A DNA stretch of 64,000 nucleotides from Chondrilla cf. caribensis (lineage: Eukaryota; Porifera; Demospongiae; Chondrillida; Chondrillidae), in contig OZ026558.1 of assembly GCA_964020155.1 (NCBI GenBank), positions 5,128,969 to 5,192,968 on the forward strand, read 5' to 3'. The stretch's first letter is position 1; the number at the start of each line of letters is the position of its first letter. Positions 13,955-28,300 of the stretch are shown piece by piece. Made by a program: the position numbers and the translations under genes. The notes under the pieces were generated by a model. It saw only the letters and a program-made list of their open reading frames with translations. It was not told where the DNA came from and searched no databases.

Positions 13955-16900
13955 ATGAAGGCCACTCTGTTGGTCTTTTTGGCGGGCTGCTTACTGCTAG
14001 CAAATGCTCAACCAGATGCTACACCTGTTCCGACGCTACCCCCCCCCGTCACCTTAGTAAGTTAACCAACAATGCCTGTAGTTCCTGTACGTGTAGGTGT
14101 GTGTGCTGTGCGCTGCCTGTGACGTGAGCTATGCGTGATGTATAGTGTGCTTACTTTAGTGATGGTGTTTGGAGATCACATTATTTTCATTTTGTCCTTG
14201 CAGCCACCAGTTGCAAGTAATGCTGGACCACAAGTGAGTTTAGACTACACCCATACTCAGGTGTACATGCACTACACCCATACTCAGGTGTACATGCACT
14301 ACACCCATACTCAGGTGTACATGCACTACACCCATACTCAGGTGTACATGCACTACAATTCTTTCTACTCCATTCATTGTTAGGGTCTTCCAGGTGCCAT
14401 AGGTCCTCCAGGTCCACCGGGAGCTCCAGGACCTCGAGGACGAGAAGGTCTTGTCGGTGGTCCTGGGGAAGATGGTCCACCAGGTCTTGTCGGTCAGGTG
14501 GGACCAATCGGATTGAAGGGCTTGCCTGGAAATGATGTAAGTTTCAATTCAGAATGTACGGCTATGGCTTTGTTAGCATGGTGTGGTCCCATTAGGGAAA
14601 CCCTGGGAGCAACGGAAGGGCTGGTGGTGATGGTAAGCCTGGTCTTTCTGGTCCACCCGGATCCACTGGACTCCAGGGTCAAAGAGGAGAGAAGGGACCT
14701 GCCGTGAGCTCATTGTAGATTGTCTGGAGATGTATCAAACATGTCAGTTATCTTGTCTTGTGTGGTGCAGGGTGATCCTGGTGAGAAGGGAGCTGATGGT
14801 CAGAATGGGAAGCCAGGAGCGGTTGGACCCACTGGTGAAACAGGCCCCATAGGTCCAGCTGGTGACCCTGGTGTTGTTGGAGATCAAGGTGTCCCTGGAT
14901 TAAGAGGTAGCCGAGGTCCAGATGGTCGCGATGGTACTCCTGGTGCAAGAGGCCAGCCAGGAGAAGTGGGACCTGCTGGTAAAGATGGTATACCTGGTGA
15001 GCCTGGTACCGCTGGAGGTCCTGGAGAAAGAGGAGAACCAGGGAGAGCAGGACGGCCCGGACGCCCTGGTCCGTCTGGGAGTTCTGGTACAAGTGGTACA
15101 TCTGGCGGTCGTGGCACTCGAGGAGTACAAGGTACTGATGGAGGAGTTGGACCCGAAGGAGAAGCTGTGAGTAGGCTGAGCTGTGAATCCTTTGAAGTGT
15201 TACCTATCCCCTAATAAGGCAATGTAGTGTGTTACCTATCCCCTAATAAGGCAATGTAGTGTGTTACCTATCCCCTAATAAGGCAATGTAGTGTGTTACC
15301 TATCCCCTAATAAGGCAATGTATGCTCGTTTGTATCCACTCCTGTCAAAACATTTATGTTTTCTAATGCCTTGGTTGGTTTCTCCCTGTGTGTGGAAGTG
15401 GCTGTCAGTTATACAGTGGTGAGGGAGTTGTATCTTTGTCTGCAGGGAAATTCTGGTGGTCCTGGAGACAGGGGTCCATCTGGTATGGCAGGTGGTAGGG
15501 GTATAGACGGTCCTCCTGGTGCCCCTGGTCTTCCTGGTAACATTGGACAGAGTGGTAGTGAAGGCAGCCCTGGTAGTGACGGCACTCCTGGTATAGCTGG
15601 TCAACCTGGTGATCCTGGACAACTAGGAAACCCCGGCCGGACTGGAGATAGTGGGAGAGACGGACAGAAAGGTCGCCAAGGAGACATTGGTCCTAATGGT
15701 AAAAGGGTATGTTGCATGTTGCCCACTGGTGTATAGTCTGTGGGTGATCTATCTCCTGTGTCCATAGGGTGCAGCTGGTCTTCGAGGCTTGAATGGGGCT
15801 ACTGGGAAGCCTGGCGTTAAGGGACCTCAGGGACCTATTGGGGATGCTGGGATTTCTGGATCCCCAGGACCAAATGTGGGTTGTGGCCATTGAAATACCC
15901 TTCACCTTCTTGTGCGTGGAGTACACCTTTCCTTGGTTGTCTAGGGTGGGAGAGGCGACCAGGGACTGCCTGGTGAACCAGGAGGCAGAGGTGTGCGTGG
16001 AGATCCCGGTGCTTCTGGTGTGCATGGAAAACCAGGGAACAAGGGACCTGATGGGAAGACTGGTATTCCAGGACAACCTGGACTGCCTGTGAGTAGGTTG
16101 GGAGTGTTATCATGAACACCTACTAAGAACCACCCTCTTCTACGTGACCACACCTACTATGAACCAACCTCTTCTACGTGACCACACCTACTATGAACCA
16201 CCCTCTTCTACGTGACCACACCTACTATGAACCACCCTCTTCTATGTGACCACACCTACTATGAACCACCCTCTTCTATGTGACCACACCTACTATGAAC
16301 CACCCTCTTCTATGTGACCACACCTACTATGAACCACCCTCTTCTATGTGACCACACCTACTATGAACCACCCTCTTACGTGACCACACCTACTAAGAAC
16401 CACCCTCTTCTACGTGACCACACCTACTATGAACCAACCTCTTCTACGTGACCACACCTACTATGAACCACCCTCTTCTACGTGACCACACCTACTATGA
16501 ACCACCCTCTTCTATGTGACCACACCTACTATGAACCACCCTCTTCTATGTGACCACACCTACTATGAACCACCCTCTTCTATGTGACCACACCTACTAT
16601 GAACCACCCTCTTCTATGTGACCACACCTACTATGAACCATCCTCTTCTACATGACCACACCTACTATGAACCACCCTCTTCTATGTGACCACACCTACT
16701 ATGAACCACCCTCTTCTATGTGACCACACCTACTATGAACCACCCTCTTCTATGTGACCACACCTACTATGAACCAACCTCTTCTACATGACCACACCTA
16801 CTATGAACCACCTTCTTCTATGTGACCACACCTACTATGAACCACCTTCTTCTATGTGACCACACCTACTATGAACCACCTTCTTCTATGTGACCACACC

Positions 16901-19900
16901 TACTATGAACCACCCTCTTTCTTCACCTTGTTTCTAGGGTGTTTCTGGTAGAGAGGGTGGTCGAGGTGGTCCTGGAGGTATTGGTAATGCTGGTGACAAA
17001 GGAGCTGGTGGACCCAAAGGGTTCCAAGGAATGAAAGGAATCAGAGTGAGTCCCGAGAATACTGGTGTCACAGTGCACATGTGCAACAGTGAAGAACTGG
17101 GATGTATAGCTGATGTTCTAACATGATGCATTTGCTTGTTAGGGAGACCCAGGGACAAAGGGCGGCTCGGGAGTGAAGGGTATATCTGGTTCAGGGGTAA
17201 TTGCTCAGTTGTTTCCACATCTGTGAGATCTGGTTTGAGTTGCTCTTCCATGGTATAGGGACCTGACGGGGTACGAGGCCCTATTGGGTCAAATGGCCCA
17301 CCTGGTCCAAATGTAAGTAACTTAATATCCTATTTGTGTTGCTGGTATTATGACTACTGATTTGATGCACTCCACAGGGAGCCCAAGGACCAACAGGAGA
17401 AAGTGGCATTCGGGGGCGTGCTGGGTTTCCAGGTATTCGTGGTGACCCAGGACCAGCGGGACCAAAAGGAGAGATTGGACCTGATGGTGCTGCGGGGCCT
17501 AACGGTCGACAAGGTACCCGTGGACCCAAGGGAGATGGTGGTGATAAAGGCGATCCAGGAAAGTCAGGAGCAACTGTAAGTCTGTACCACACTGTACAGT
17601 GAATCTGTACCACACTGTGTGCTGGTCTGCTTTGCTTAGGGTGCCAGAGGTGCCATGGGACGTCAGGGAGTGACTGGGGACCATGGTGATCCTGTGAGTT
17701 GATTGAATATTTTATGACATAGTGTGTAGTTGACAATGCACATTTGTTGTGCCCAGGGTGTTCATGGTGTTCAAGGTCCACCGGGAATTGTTGGTCCCAG
17801 AGGGTCTCCTGGTGAGCCTGGTGCAGTCGGACCACGAGGTGATCCTGGTAGTGTTGGAATGATTGGAGAGATGGGACCCGGGGGACTGAATGGTTCAAAG
17901 GGAAATCAAGGACAGCGCGTGAGTCCCTGTTATGTGATTGCCTTCAATTTTTGGGATATGGTTACTGTGGATATTGTTACCTTGGAAATGGTTACTGTGG
18001 ATATTGTTACCTTGGAAATGGTTACTGTGGATATTGTTACCTTGGAAATGGTTACTGTGGATATTGTTACCTTGGAAATGGTTACCCTGGATATGATTAC
18101 CTTGAGTTGATTGGATGTGCTTACCTTCAAGTGTTGATAATCTCCTCCCCCCAGGGACTTCCCGGTACTCCCGGTAGTCAAGGTAACCCAGGTCCTCGTG
18201 GTGAGGAAGGCTTGCCAGGAGCATCTGGTAACCAAGGCTCACCTGGCATTGCAGGACCAGTAGTGAGTTATTCAAATGTGTGATGTCTTCAGAACTACTG
18301 TGTGCTCTTTGTAGTGGAGCTAGGTCTGCAATGTATTGAAGTGAAATCCTTTGTGAACTACTGTGTGCTCTTTGTAGTGGAGCTAGGTCTGCAATGTATT
18401 GAAGTGAAATCCTTTGTGAACTACTGTGTGCTCTTTGTAGTGGAGCTAGGTCTGCAATGTATTGAAGTGAAATCCTTTGTTCACAGGGAGGTATGGGGGT
18501 CATGGGAGACCCTGGTGATGCAGGTTTGCCTGGAGGCAATGGCACGGATGGTCCAAAAGGGGCCGTTGGTACAGACGGCGAAAAAGGAGAACCAGTTAGT
18601 CTAGTCTGTTGTGTGTGAGTACACCTGTTGGAGTTAACTTGACATTCTTGTTTAGGGTGAAAAAGGAGACCCAGGGTCAGGAGGAGTAGATGGTGTAACT
18701 GGAGGAAAAGTGGGTTCTATCATCCTCACTGCTGTTCGTTTGTCAACACAATATTATTCTTTTATTAGGGACCTATTGGTCTTCCTGGCACTGCTGGGAT
18801 ACAGGGAAGTCGTGGATTTCCAGTGAGTGGATTCATTCTGAGATTTTATCATTCATGCTTCAATAATGAGATGGGTGGATTGATCTCTTACTGATGGGAT
18901 GGGTGGATTGATCTCTTACTGATGGGATGGGTGGATTGATCTCTTACTGATGGGATGGGTGGATTGATCTCTTACTGATGGGATGGGTGGATTGATCTCT
19001 TACTGATGGGATGGGTGGGTTGATCTCTTACTGATGAGATGGGTGGATTGATCTCTTACTGATGGGATGGGTGGATTGATCTCTTACTGATGAGATGGGT
19101 GGATTGATCTCTTACTGATGGGATGGGTGGATTGATCTCTTACTGATGGGATGGGTGGGTTGATCTCTTACTGATGGGATGGGTGGATTGATCTCTTACT
19201 GATGAGATGGGTGGGTTGATCTCTTACTGATGGGATGGGTGGATTGATCTCTTACTGATGGGATGGGTGGGTTGATCTCTTACTGATGAGATGGGTGGAT
19301 TGATCTCTTACTGATGGGATGGGTGGATTGATCTCTTACTGATGAGATGGGTGGATTGATCTCTTACTGATGGGATGGGTGGATTGATCTCTTACTGATG
19401 GGATGGGTGGATTGATCTCTTACTGATGGGATGGGTGGATTGATCTCTTACTGATGGGATGGGTGGATTGATCTCTTACTGATGGGATGGGTGGATTGAT
19501 CTCTTACTGATGGGATGGGTGGATTGATCTCTTACTGATGGGATGGGTGGATTGATCTCTTACTGATGGGATGGGTGGATTGATCTCTTACTGATGAGAT
19601 GGGTGGATTGATCTCTTACTGATGGGATGGGTGGATTGTTTTCCATAGGGTCCTAATGGTCGTGAGGGACTCAAGGGGGAGACTGGTCCACCGGGACCTG
19701 ATGGTCGTCCAGGCTCACGTGGACCACAAGGAAGAGCTGGCAGTGATGGTCGAGAGGTGAGAATGCTTCTATCACCAGTGACACAGGGGTGGGTGGTAAT
19801 AGGTTGCTCTGTGTGTGGTCTACTGTGCTAGGGTCTCCCTGGTCCAGCCGGTCCAGATGGTAATCCTGGACGTCCTGGAGATCCCGGAGAAAATGGCAAC

Positions 19901-22244
19901 CCCGGTCCTAAGGGTATGAAGGGAATCGACGGCAGAAGGGTAAGTAGTTTGTGTTACAAGAGTATTAGATTGGAGTGGTAGCAGTTGTGTGTTTGCCCCC
20001 ATCACAGGGAGTCCAAGGCCCGATTGGCGTTAAGGGTTCTACTGGTTTAATTGGCAGCAGAGGTCTACCTGGTCCTAGTGGCCAACCAGGGGATCCTGGA
20101 CAATCAGGACCAATTGTAAGTATTGATATTGTTATTGTTGTTGTTGTTGTTGTTATTGTTGTTCTCGCCTTAGGGTGAACCCGGTACTCCAGGTCGTCAA
20201 GGACCTAATGGTAAAGAGGGAGAAATTGTTAGTTACTTGTGGGTCATTCTGAGATCCTGTGTACGGTGACAAACTCTGCTCTTGTCCTTCTTGCATATGT
20301 GAAGGGAAATGATGGTCCTAGTGGCCTTGATGGCACACCAGGTATTGATGGAGATTCTGTAAGTTGATAATTATAAATTGTGTGTGAACATCTGTGTGTG
20401 TTTATTGTTTCTGTGTATCTATTGACATGTTCCTCTTCGCTCAACTACAGGGACTAAGTGGGGACACTGGTCCACCAGGCTCTGCAGGAAGACCAGGAAA
20501 AACTGTAAGATAACGATAGCTAACAAAAGTGTTGTGAATCATTGGCTTCCTCCTGTGCACTGATAGGGCAACAGCGGCCTGGCGGGACCCACTGGGGACC
20601 CAGGACCAAGTGGTTCTGACGGGGTCGGTGGCCAAGCTGGTCCTCCAGGTTTGCGTGGTGAAAAGGGATTTACTGGAGCCCGGGGTATTGATGGTACTCG
20701 TGGGCAGGCAGGGAGAAGAGGGGTCAAAGGTGATCGGGGCTTCCGCGGTCTCCAAGGAGCCCAAGGGATACCCGGGTTACAAGGTGACAGTGGCCCAGCT
20801 GGTCCCTCTGGTCGTATTGGGGGTGCGGGTCCTCGTGGTTCACCCGGTAGTCCTGGACGTGCTGGTAATGCTGGTGAACCAGGAAGACAAGTTCGTCCCA
20901 AAGGTTTGGACTCAGATGTAGACTAGTTATCATTGTGTTCGTCTTGCTATAGGGCTTCATCGGACTGGCTGGACCTCGTGGTCCTTCTGGCAGAGATGGT
21001 GACAAGGGAGACACTGGACACCCCGGTGCCCATGGTCCACCTGGTCCTCCTGGTGTCTGTTTGGGCTGCAACGCTATCATCCAGCCTAACAAGGTCCATC
21101 CCTATGGCGGATCCAGCAATGACGTATGGTTTGGCAATTTCTATACAGGCTGCAATGGAACCAAGGAAGAGCCGTGCAAAGACTGTAAGGAGCTGTTCTG
21201 TCACAACCCGGATTTCGAAGATGGTTAGTGTCAGCAGAGTAGCCACTCAATATGAATTAACTGACTTAGTTGTTGTGTGTATTTCTGACAGGTTTATACT
21301 GGGTTGATCCCAATGAAGGGTCTAAAAATGACGCTTTTGAGGTGTACTGTCTACGGGAGAAGAAAGCCACCTGTGTTTCACCAATGAAATCCACAATGGT
21401 ATGTAAACTCACAAAACATGTAGACACATACACATTTATGTGTACATATACATGTACGTACATGTACGTATTTATATGCATATGTACGTGCACACATACT
21501 CCCTCATGCACATGCACACACAAAGTACCGCAAGTTAATAGTCACTGATGATTGATGTGTTTATCTTCTCAAGACCACTTCCCCCATGGACCATTTTCTA
21601 CCAGCCATGGAGTATGTTAAGCATGAGTCCCAGCTCTGGTCCTTGGCAGGCATGAGCACAGGGGCTTTCCAAGATTTCACAGTTGATTGTGACCACTTCC
21701 GAGATATGCTTTGGTATTGGTTCGACGATAGGAAGACATCGATGGTTGGCTCCATGCCTTGCTCACAGGTGAGATGGACCAACAATGTCTGTCAATTATC
21801 ACCACACCCCTCTGTATTGTTTACATACTGACCACACCCATCTGTGTTAAGTGTTTTCTATTTCCTGACCACATCTGCCTGTTGTGTCATTTATTCACTG
21901 ACCACACCCATCTCTTGTTATTTATTTATATATTTATTTACTCGTAACACCCATCTATTTTGTTATTTACTTTATATATTTATTTACTTGTAACACCCAT
22001 CTATTTTGTTATTTATTTCATATATTTATTTACTCGTAACACCCATCTATTTTGTTTTTTTACTGACATCACCCTTTGTGTTATTCATTGCCCACACCAA
22101 CTTTGTGTCATCTACTGGCCACCCCTCCCTCTGCAGCGCAAGGCCCGAGTCAACACAAGAGTGCCTCACAGACTACCAGTCCTAAACGTTGCCTTAGAGG
22201 GGACCACTACAACTGTTGACTTTGATAGGGTTTGCTACTACTGA
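13955..22244 (+). CDS. Fibrillar collagen alpha chain, complete
   Basis: 29 exons: 13955-14056, 14204-14233, 14384-14536, 14596-14703, 14771-15166, 15446-15706, 15768-15875, 15945-16088, 16938-17045, 17143-17196, 17259-17312, 17378-17575, 17640-17693, 17757-17918, 18155-18262, 18487-18594, 18656-18709, 18769-18822, 19649-19756, 19832-19939, 20008-20115, 20174-20227, 20305-20358, 20451-20504, 20567-20890, 20953-21223, 21292-21398, 21574-21768, 22137-22244; 1248 residues. Signal peptide 1-19 ([18 protein letters not shown]), short Pro-rich stretch, then unbroken Gly-X-Y at about 45-1058, then a C-terminal COLFI propeptide at 1059-1248 with [24 protein letters not shown] domains select and trimerise chains; mature helices form striated fibrils. 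All helix exons start with Gly in phase 0, and most are 54 bp or multiples. No N-terminal VWC or TSPN domain is seen. Exon 25 uses donor GTTCGT, chosen to keep Gly register. Confidence 0.96.
14240..14362. repeat. 27-bp minisatellite, collagen intron 2
   Basis: Four copies of a unit containing ACCCATACTCAGGTGTACAT. Confidence 0.92.
15198..15322. repeat. 32-bp minisatellite, collagen intron 5
   Basis: Four near-identical copies containing TTACCTATCCCCTAATAAGG. Confidence 0.92.
16112..16920. repeat. 34-bp minisatellite, collagen intron 8
   Basis: About 24 copies containing CTACTATGAACCACCCTCTT followed by CTATGTGACCACAC. It makes up most of the 849-bp intron, the longest in the gene. Confidence 0.95.
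17955..18105. repeat. 30-bp minisatellite, collagen intron 14
   Basis: Four to five copies containing GGTTACTGTGGATATTGTTA. Confidence 0.92.
18290..18480. repeat. 63-bp direct repeat, collagen intron 15
   Basis: Three almost identical 63-bp copies, each with TGTGCTCTTTGTAG, an acceptor-like string that is not the used acceptor. Confidence 0.93.
18868..19640. repeat. 28-bp minisatellite, collagen intron 18
   Basis: About 27 copies containing GATGGGATGGGTGGATTGAT, with GATGAG and GTGGGTTG variants. It fills intron 18823-19648. Confidence 0.95.
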
Positions 22245-23032
22245 GCACTGTCATCCAGTGCTCTAATGATTCTATTTCCACAAAAACTACACACACTACA
22301 CACCACTCAAACACATTGAGCTACCCTTCCATGTCAGTGTAATTCTCCATATGTAAGCACTAAATGGTTATCTCAACTACCAACTTTATTGTAATTATTA
22401 ATGTCGAACTCTCAATAATTAAATAACTATAATAATATATTGTGTATGGAATTTCTTGATACTGTGTTTGATGCGGTGTGGAGCGGAGCCAACCTCTAGT
22501 TGTGGCGGACATATGGCTGTTTTGCTGTGCACGATCAGCTGTCCCTATGGCAACATGCATGAAGGTTGCAATGTCAAGACCTCATGGTACTGTTTTCAGT
22601 TGGGCATCTGCTGCTATGCAAGTCATCCAGGTTTGAGGATGTCCAGGATAGTTCAAATTATTTAGAATCCACCTGTGCTCCGCACAGATTGACAATTCGT
22701 GGAGGCCATTATAAAATTAATCAAAGTTAGTTCATACTAGGGTTACCAGGTGTAGCAATTCTCCAAAAACTGCTTGGTGTAACGCATTAACCACTAACTA
22801 TTATTGAGTGAACCACTGCTCCAAGAATACACTCAACTGAGCCTGTCGATGTCTTATTTCCGCTTTATTGTATCAAGAACTGGTATACACTCTTGGTCAC
22901 CATACACGTATATCATATGTACATAATATTATATCAATAATCACACACACACCAAATGCAGAGGGTATATTTACATAAGAATAAAGTCTGAATGTAATGT
23001 TGCTGATGGTAGTTATTAATGTTTTAAGAGTC
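22245..23032. other. Convergent 3' region, collagen / hedgling
   Basis: 788 bp between stop codons on opposite strands, AT-rich and without a credible gene. TTTATT at about 22863 would be an AATAAA signal for hedgling on the minus strand. AATAAA near 22990 is a distant candidate for collagen; if both are used the 3' UTRs overlap. Confidence 0.5.
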
Positions 23033-25259
23033 TCATTCCCAGTTTGTGGTCAACTCTGTAGTGGAAGTGGAACTACTTTTGTGATTAGGTGTGACTGTGG
23101 GAGTGTTCACAATGGTGGTTTCCAATTTCTTTCCCTTCTTATCAATTGGGACCTTCCTGATACCAGCTGACTTCTCTGGATTAGCCGTCTTGTTTGGATT
23201 GGACAGTTCTGGATGAGAGGAGGTAGGCATGACTTCGTCTGAAGAAAAAGATCATAATAATATTATGACAACTCTGTAGATATGCACAGTGTTATTGAGA
23301 GGTAATAAATGTAGTGTGTGTGTGTGTGTGTGTGTACATGTGTGTGTGTGTGTGTGCATATTGCATGTACGTGAGCATGTGTTTGATGCATTGGTGTCCA
23401 TCTATACACATCTATGACTACATAATGATAAATAAGAAGCAATACGGGTTAACGAACACACCCACCAATTCTACTTTTCAATGATTCCACACCAATTTCA
23501 CTGTCCTCAAATCCATTCTGATTCCCATTTCCAACTGTCCACTCATTTACAAAAGTTGGATTCTGAACCTCTGGTCCATACTGATTAACAGTGTAGGTTC
23601 CCTGCGTCCCAAGGTCCACTGTGGTGTTGACCACTGTGCTCTTTGGACGGGCTATCATTGACATTCTACGTTTAGCTGTAGCCGTTGACATCATCCTGTG
23701 GGGGGGGGGGGGGGGGGGGAAGATGGTGGAGGAGAGAAAATGTTGACATAGAAACAAGACAACTTACAGTTTTCCACTGGATCTGGAGGCAAAGCAGCAA
23801 ATAAACACACCAACAATAGCCAGGAGGATGAAGACGGCCCCAAGCACGCCAACCACTGCTCCAACGATAGTAGCCACTTGATAGTCGGGAACAGGTTCAG
23901 TAGGCCCTGCAGGGGAGGGGACACACCTTGTCACTCACAGTCACCGCGACACAAAACCTGGTTTATGTACACCAGCTCTCCCTACATACTTGCTGTTGGG
24001 GGAGTGACCACAGAGCCCACTACAGGGTTCTGAACTTGGTAACCTTGGTCCTTCAGAGCCTCCAGAACATTGAATCGCTCTAATTCTTCCAATCCATCTT
24101 CAGCAATTAAGGCAAGATTTGATCTTGGGTCAGTCACGATGAAGGATATGGTTATCCTAACAGCAGAGGACAGGTATGTGACATCACATATGCAAAAGTA
24201 CGTAGTACATCCATTATCATGTGACAGTCACATGACAAACCCTCACCTTGCTGGAGGTAGTTGGACTGGTTCAGGCCTAGTGACCATATTGCCATCGGGG
24301 AATCTACAGTCGGCAACCTGTCCATTGGCCAAGAGTAGCTGGCACACCTCCATGAAGTCACTGGTGTCAGGAGGTGTGGCTCCATCGGGACAAACAAAAA
24401 CAAGTTGGAACTTCTGCTGGTCCACTGGATGGGTTCGGACCTCACAGAGCAGCCGATCGGAAGACTGCCTCTTACGGCGTTTGCCTGACTTGTCCTGGAA
24501 TGGAGAACAAACAGAGCATGAACACATGTTCCTATTGTATTGTAGATTCCAATTCAAACTAACAGGTGATGCAAATGGAACTGGGTCCTCGAGATTGTTA
24601 AGCTCAATAGTTCCATCGAGGTCACCACTGGTAACCCCCGGCAACCCGGTGACCACTATCATTTGTGTGTTGTTGTCGACACAGTCGTATCCTTCCACTA
24701 CAACAATAGTTTCTATGCATACCTGCCCTTCCGGACACAATGTATGGTTACAAACATCTCTGTACTTGCAGGTCGGCCCAAAGTAACCACGAGCACACGC
24801 ACACTGGAAGGATCCATTCGTATTAGTACAGTTGCCTCCAAACAAACACGGGTCTACATGGAAGAGAATATTTGATTGAGTATGACTGTCACGTGACCAT
24901 CACATGATCACCACTAGCTCACCTGTGGCACACTCGTCGATATCTGATTCACAGATCGTCCCACTCCACCCATCCAGGCAGGTGCATGTGTAGCCATCAG
25001 AAGTGGTGTTGGACTCTGAACACATGCCTTCATTCAGACAAGGGTTGGGGGAGCAGGCACTCGGACTGCACACGTTCTCTCCAGTAGAGTTGATGACATG
25101 CATCTCCAGTTGGTTGTTGCTAGCTTGGTTTGCACTGTTAGCAAAGGTTGTGGGGTTGAAGGCTTGACACTGACCAACGGCATCAGGTGATTGTATCTCT
25201 TCAACGGTGACCGAGATTAGGTTGGACAGGCCTGGGGGGAGGGGCAGGTTGAGGGAGGG

Positions 25260-25319
<60 letters not shown>

Positions 25320-28300
25320 CAACATACCGAATATAAATAGTCTGGCTGGGTCAGATGTCACTTCTCCTGCTGAGTTGCTAGCTACACACTGATAGTACCC
25401 ATCATCCTCGGCCATCACTGATGATATGAAGAGAAGGTTTGGCGTAACCTATGGTGTACAAAAGGAATGTAAGTCCTGTGTTGATATCCGGCCACATGCT
25501 AATATGCTCACTATTGTCCTCTCATCACTGTCAACATCGGAAGTGGTGAATCTTCTAGTGTGTGTGAATCGATTCTGAGGCTCCGGACTGCCAACTGAAA
25601 TGCACCAGAATGTAACATCTCTTCCCACCTCGACACTGACATCTCTGGGAGGAGTCAGGATGATAGGGGCAACTGGAGGAGGAGGAACATATTCAGACAT
25701 GGACCACCACACGTGGCTACCACACCAAACACACACGGACGCACAGACGTACCCAATACGATAGCATTGACTGTCTCAGTCTGTATGGACCCAAGTGTTG
25801 ATATAGCCACACAAGCATAGTGTCCAGCATTTTCAAACGCTATGTCTGTCAAGACCAGTTCTCCAGAGTTGGAAACCTCTGTAATCGCTGATCCATTGTG
25901 AATCCATTGGTAGGTAATGTCCGTGTTGCCCTGAGCAAAGCACTGAAAGGTGTGGTTCTGTCCCAGTACCAAATCAGCTTGAATTGGCTCCACTTGGACC
26001 GCACACAGTGTTCTGATGTAGACGAATGCATGGGTATCATTAGGTGTGTAATCCAGGAAGAAGTCCACTAGTGAACACGGCACAACTCGAAGCGTCACTT
26101 GCAGCATGACAGATCCCGTTAGTCGAGGAGTGCCAAAGTCAGTGGCATTGACCATGACATCGTAGATCTCACTATCCTCCCTTTTGGTGAAGGGAGGATC
26201 AGCCAAATATATCTCAAACAGTCCATTCAGCCCAGTGTCCAGGTCCTCAGCTTCCAGTTTAAATATGAGAGTGCTGTCGACTGCAGCATAGACCGCCTCA
26301 AAGGGTGGGTTGGTGAACATGGGTGCATTGTCGTTGACATCCAGAATGATGACATAAGCGTAAGTATAGGCTTTGTTACCAGAAGGATCGGTGGCCGATA
26401 TGAGGAGGGTCCAGTTGGATTCTGCTTCAAAATCAAGGTCTCTAGTAGCGAGCAGTTGACCATTTCGGATAACACTTGAAAATGGATGATTCAACTCAGT
26501 TGTCCTACCATTCACTGACACCAGCTCATAATTCACCTGTAGACAGGAAGTGTGGATTGAAGTGGTTAGTACAGTATACGACACACCCATATTATGTGGC
26601 ATCTGACACACACACACACACCATAGGATACAGTATATGACACACCCACATGTGGCATCTGACACACACACACACACCATAGGATACAGTATATGACACA
26701 CCCACATGTGGCATCTGACACACCCACTTACACCATAGGATACAGTATGACACACCCACATGTGGCATCTGACACACACACACACCATAGGATACAGTAT
26801 GACACACCCACATGTGGCATCTGACACACCCACTTACACCATAGGATACAGTATGACACACCCACATGTGGCATCTGACACACCCACTTACACCATAGGA
26901 TACAGTATGACACACCCACATGTGGCATCTGACACACCCACTCACACCATAGGATACAGTATGACACACCCACATGTGGCATCTGACACACCCACTCACA
27001 CCATTGGATACACATGACACACCCACGCACACTCCGACCCGCCCACTTACTCTAAACCCTGTAACTCTTCCATCATCATAGTCTTCAGCCCTACACACCA
27101 GCACCAGTAGGGGGTCGCCCTGGGCAACAGGGGTCTCCTCCAGCTCTCGGTAACAGGGTGACACAAACTGAGGGGGAGATTCATCAATGTTGACTACATT
27201 TACCTCTACCACTGCACTCCCTTGTAATGAAGGAGTTCCCATGTCAACTGCTGCTATGGTAACCCTATACATTTGTCTTTGTTCAAAGTCAAGATTTCTT
27301 GAGACTGTAAGCAGCCCAGTGTCATTGGTGATATGGAAGGTGGAGTCTTCATTCCCAGACAGAATTTGGAATGCAAACTGTCCATTTGAACCTGGAATGG
27401 AGACACAGATGTAACAACACTATTACGTATGTTCATGTAACATTTGTCCTACAACTGCCATGCGGGTGTACATGTACAAGGCACCGGCAATAGTACATGC
27501 TCCCTACAGAGACTGAGAGTCACTGTACAGGTGTTTCCCTGCTAATAGTGCCATACACCACGGACTAATCTAACAACGAACCTTGGTCAGCGTCTTGTGC
27601 CTGCAGTTGAACCACTATTGCTCCGAGTGTTGTGTTCTCAGATATCGAGATCTGGTGCAACGTGTTGTTGAAGGTGGGGGGATTGTCGTTAATATCCACC
27701 ACTCGAACTGAAATAACTGTTGTTGCATTCCTAGAGGGGGTCCCCCTGTCAGAGGCCACCACCTCCAGCGTGAACCAATCATCTCCGCTCTCTCGGTCCA
27801 ATTTTCTTGTCGAAGTGACCGCACCACTCACACTGTCGATAGTAAAAGGGAGGTTTGTCTGGTTGGTGATGGAGTATCTGATGTCGCCGTTGAGCTGGAT
27901 GTCAGCGTCATTGGCGCTCAACATGGTGAGTGTAGTTCCTGTCATCTGCTCTTCCTGGAAGCCCATCGATGTGCTATGGTTGACAAAGATGGGATCATTG
28001 TCATTGATGTCCAACACATTAATTATAACTGTTGCCGTTGACGATTTCTGACCATCAGATGCTTCTATGGTGACAATAAATTGGTCGTTAGAATTAGGAG
28101 GTAAGGACTCTCTGTCTATGACGTCTGCAATAGTGACCAGACCGTTATTGTCAATGTCCAATACTCCGGGGATGGGCTGGGAGAATATCAGCAAGGTGAC
28201 TGTCCCAAAGGGATCCAGGTCAGCATCTGAAACATTGGCAGTGAACAAACTGGTTGAAACAGGTTCTTCTTCACTAACATTAAAGGAAGTCACCACAGAA

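Noticed and set aside
15167..15445. GTGTTACC repeats as extra collagen exons
   Set aside because: They do not encode Gly-X-Y and lie between good donor and acceptor sites.
22456..22665. Plus-strand ORF after the collagen stop
   Set aside because: No domain, no splice context, and it lies in the probable 3' UTR.
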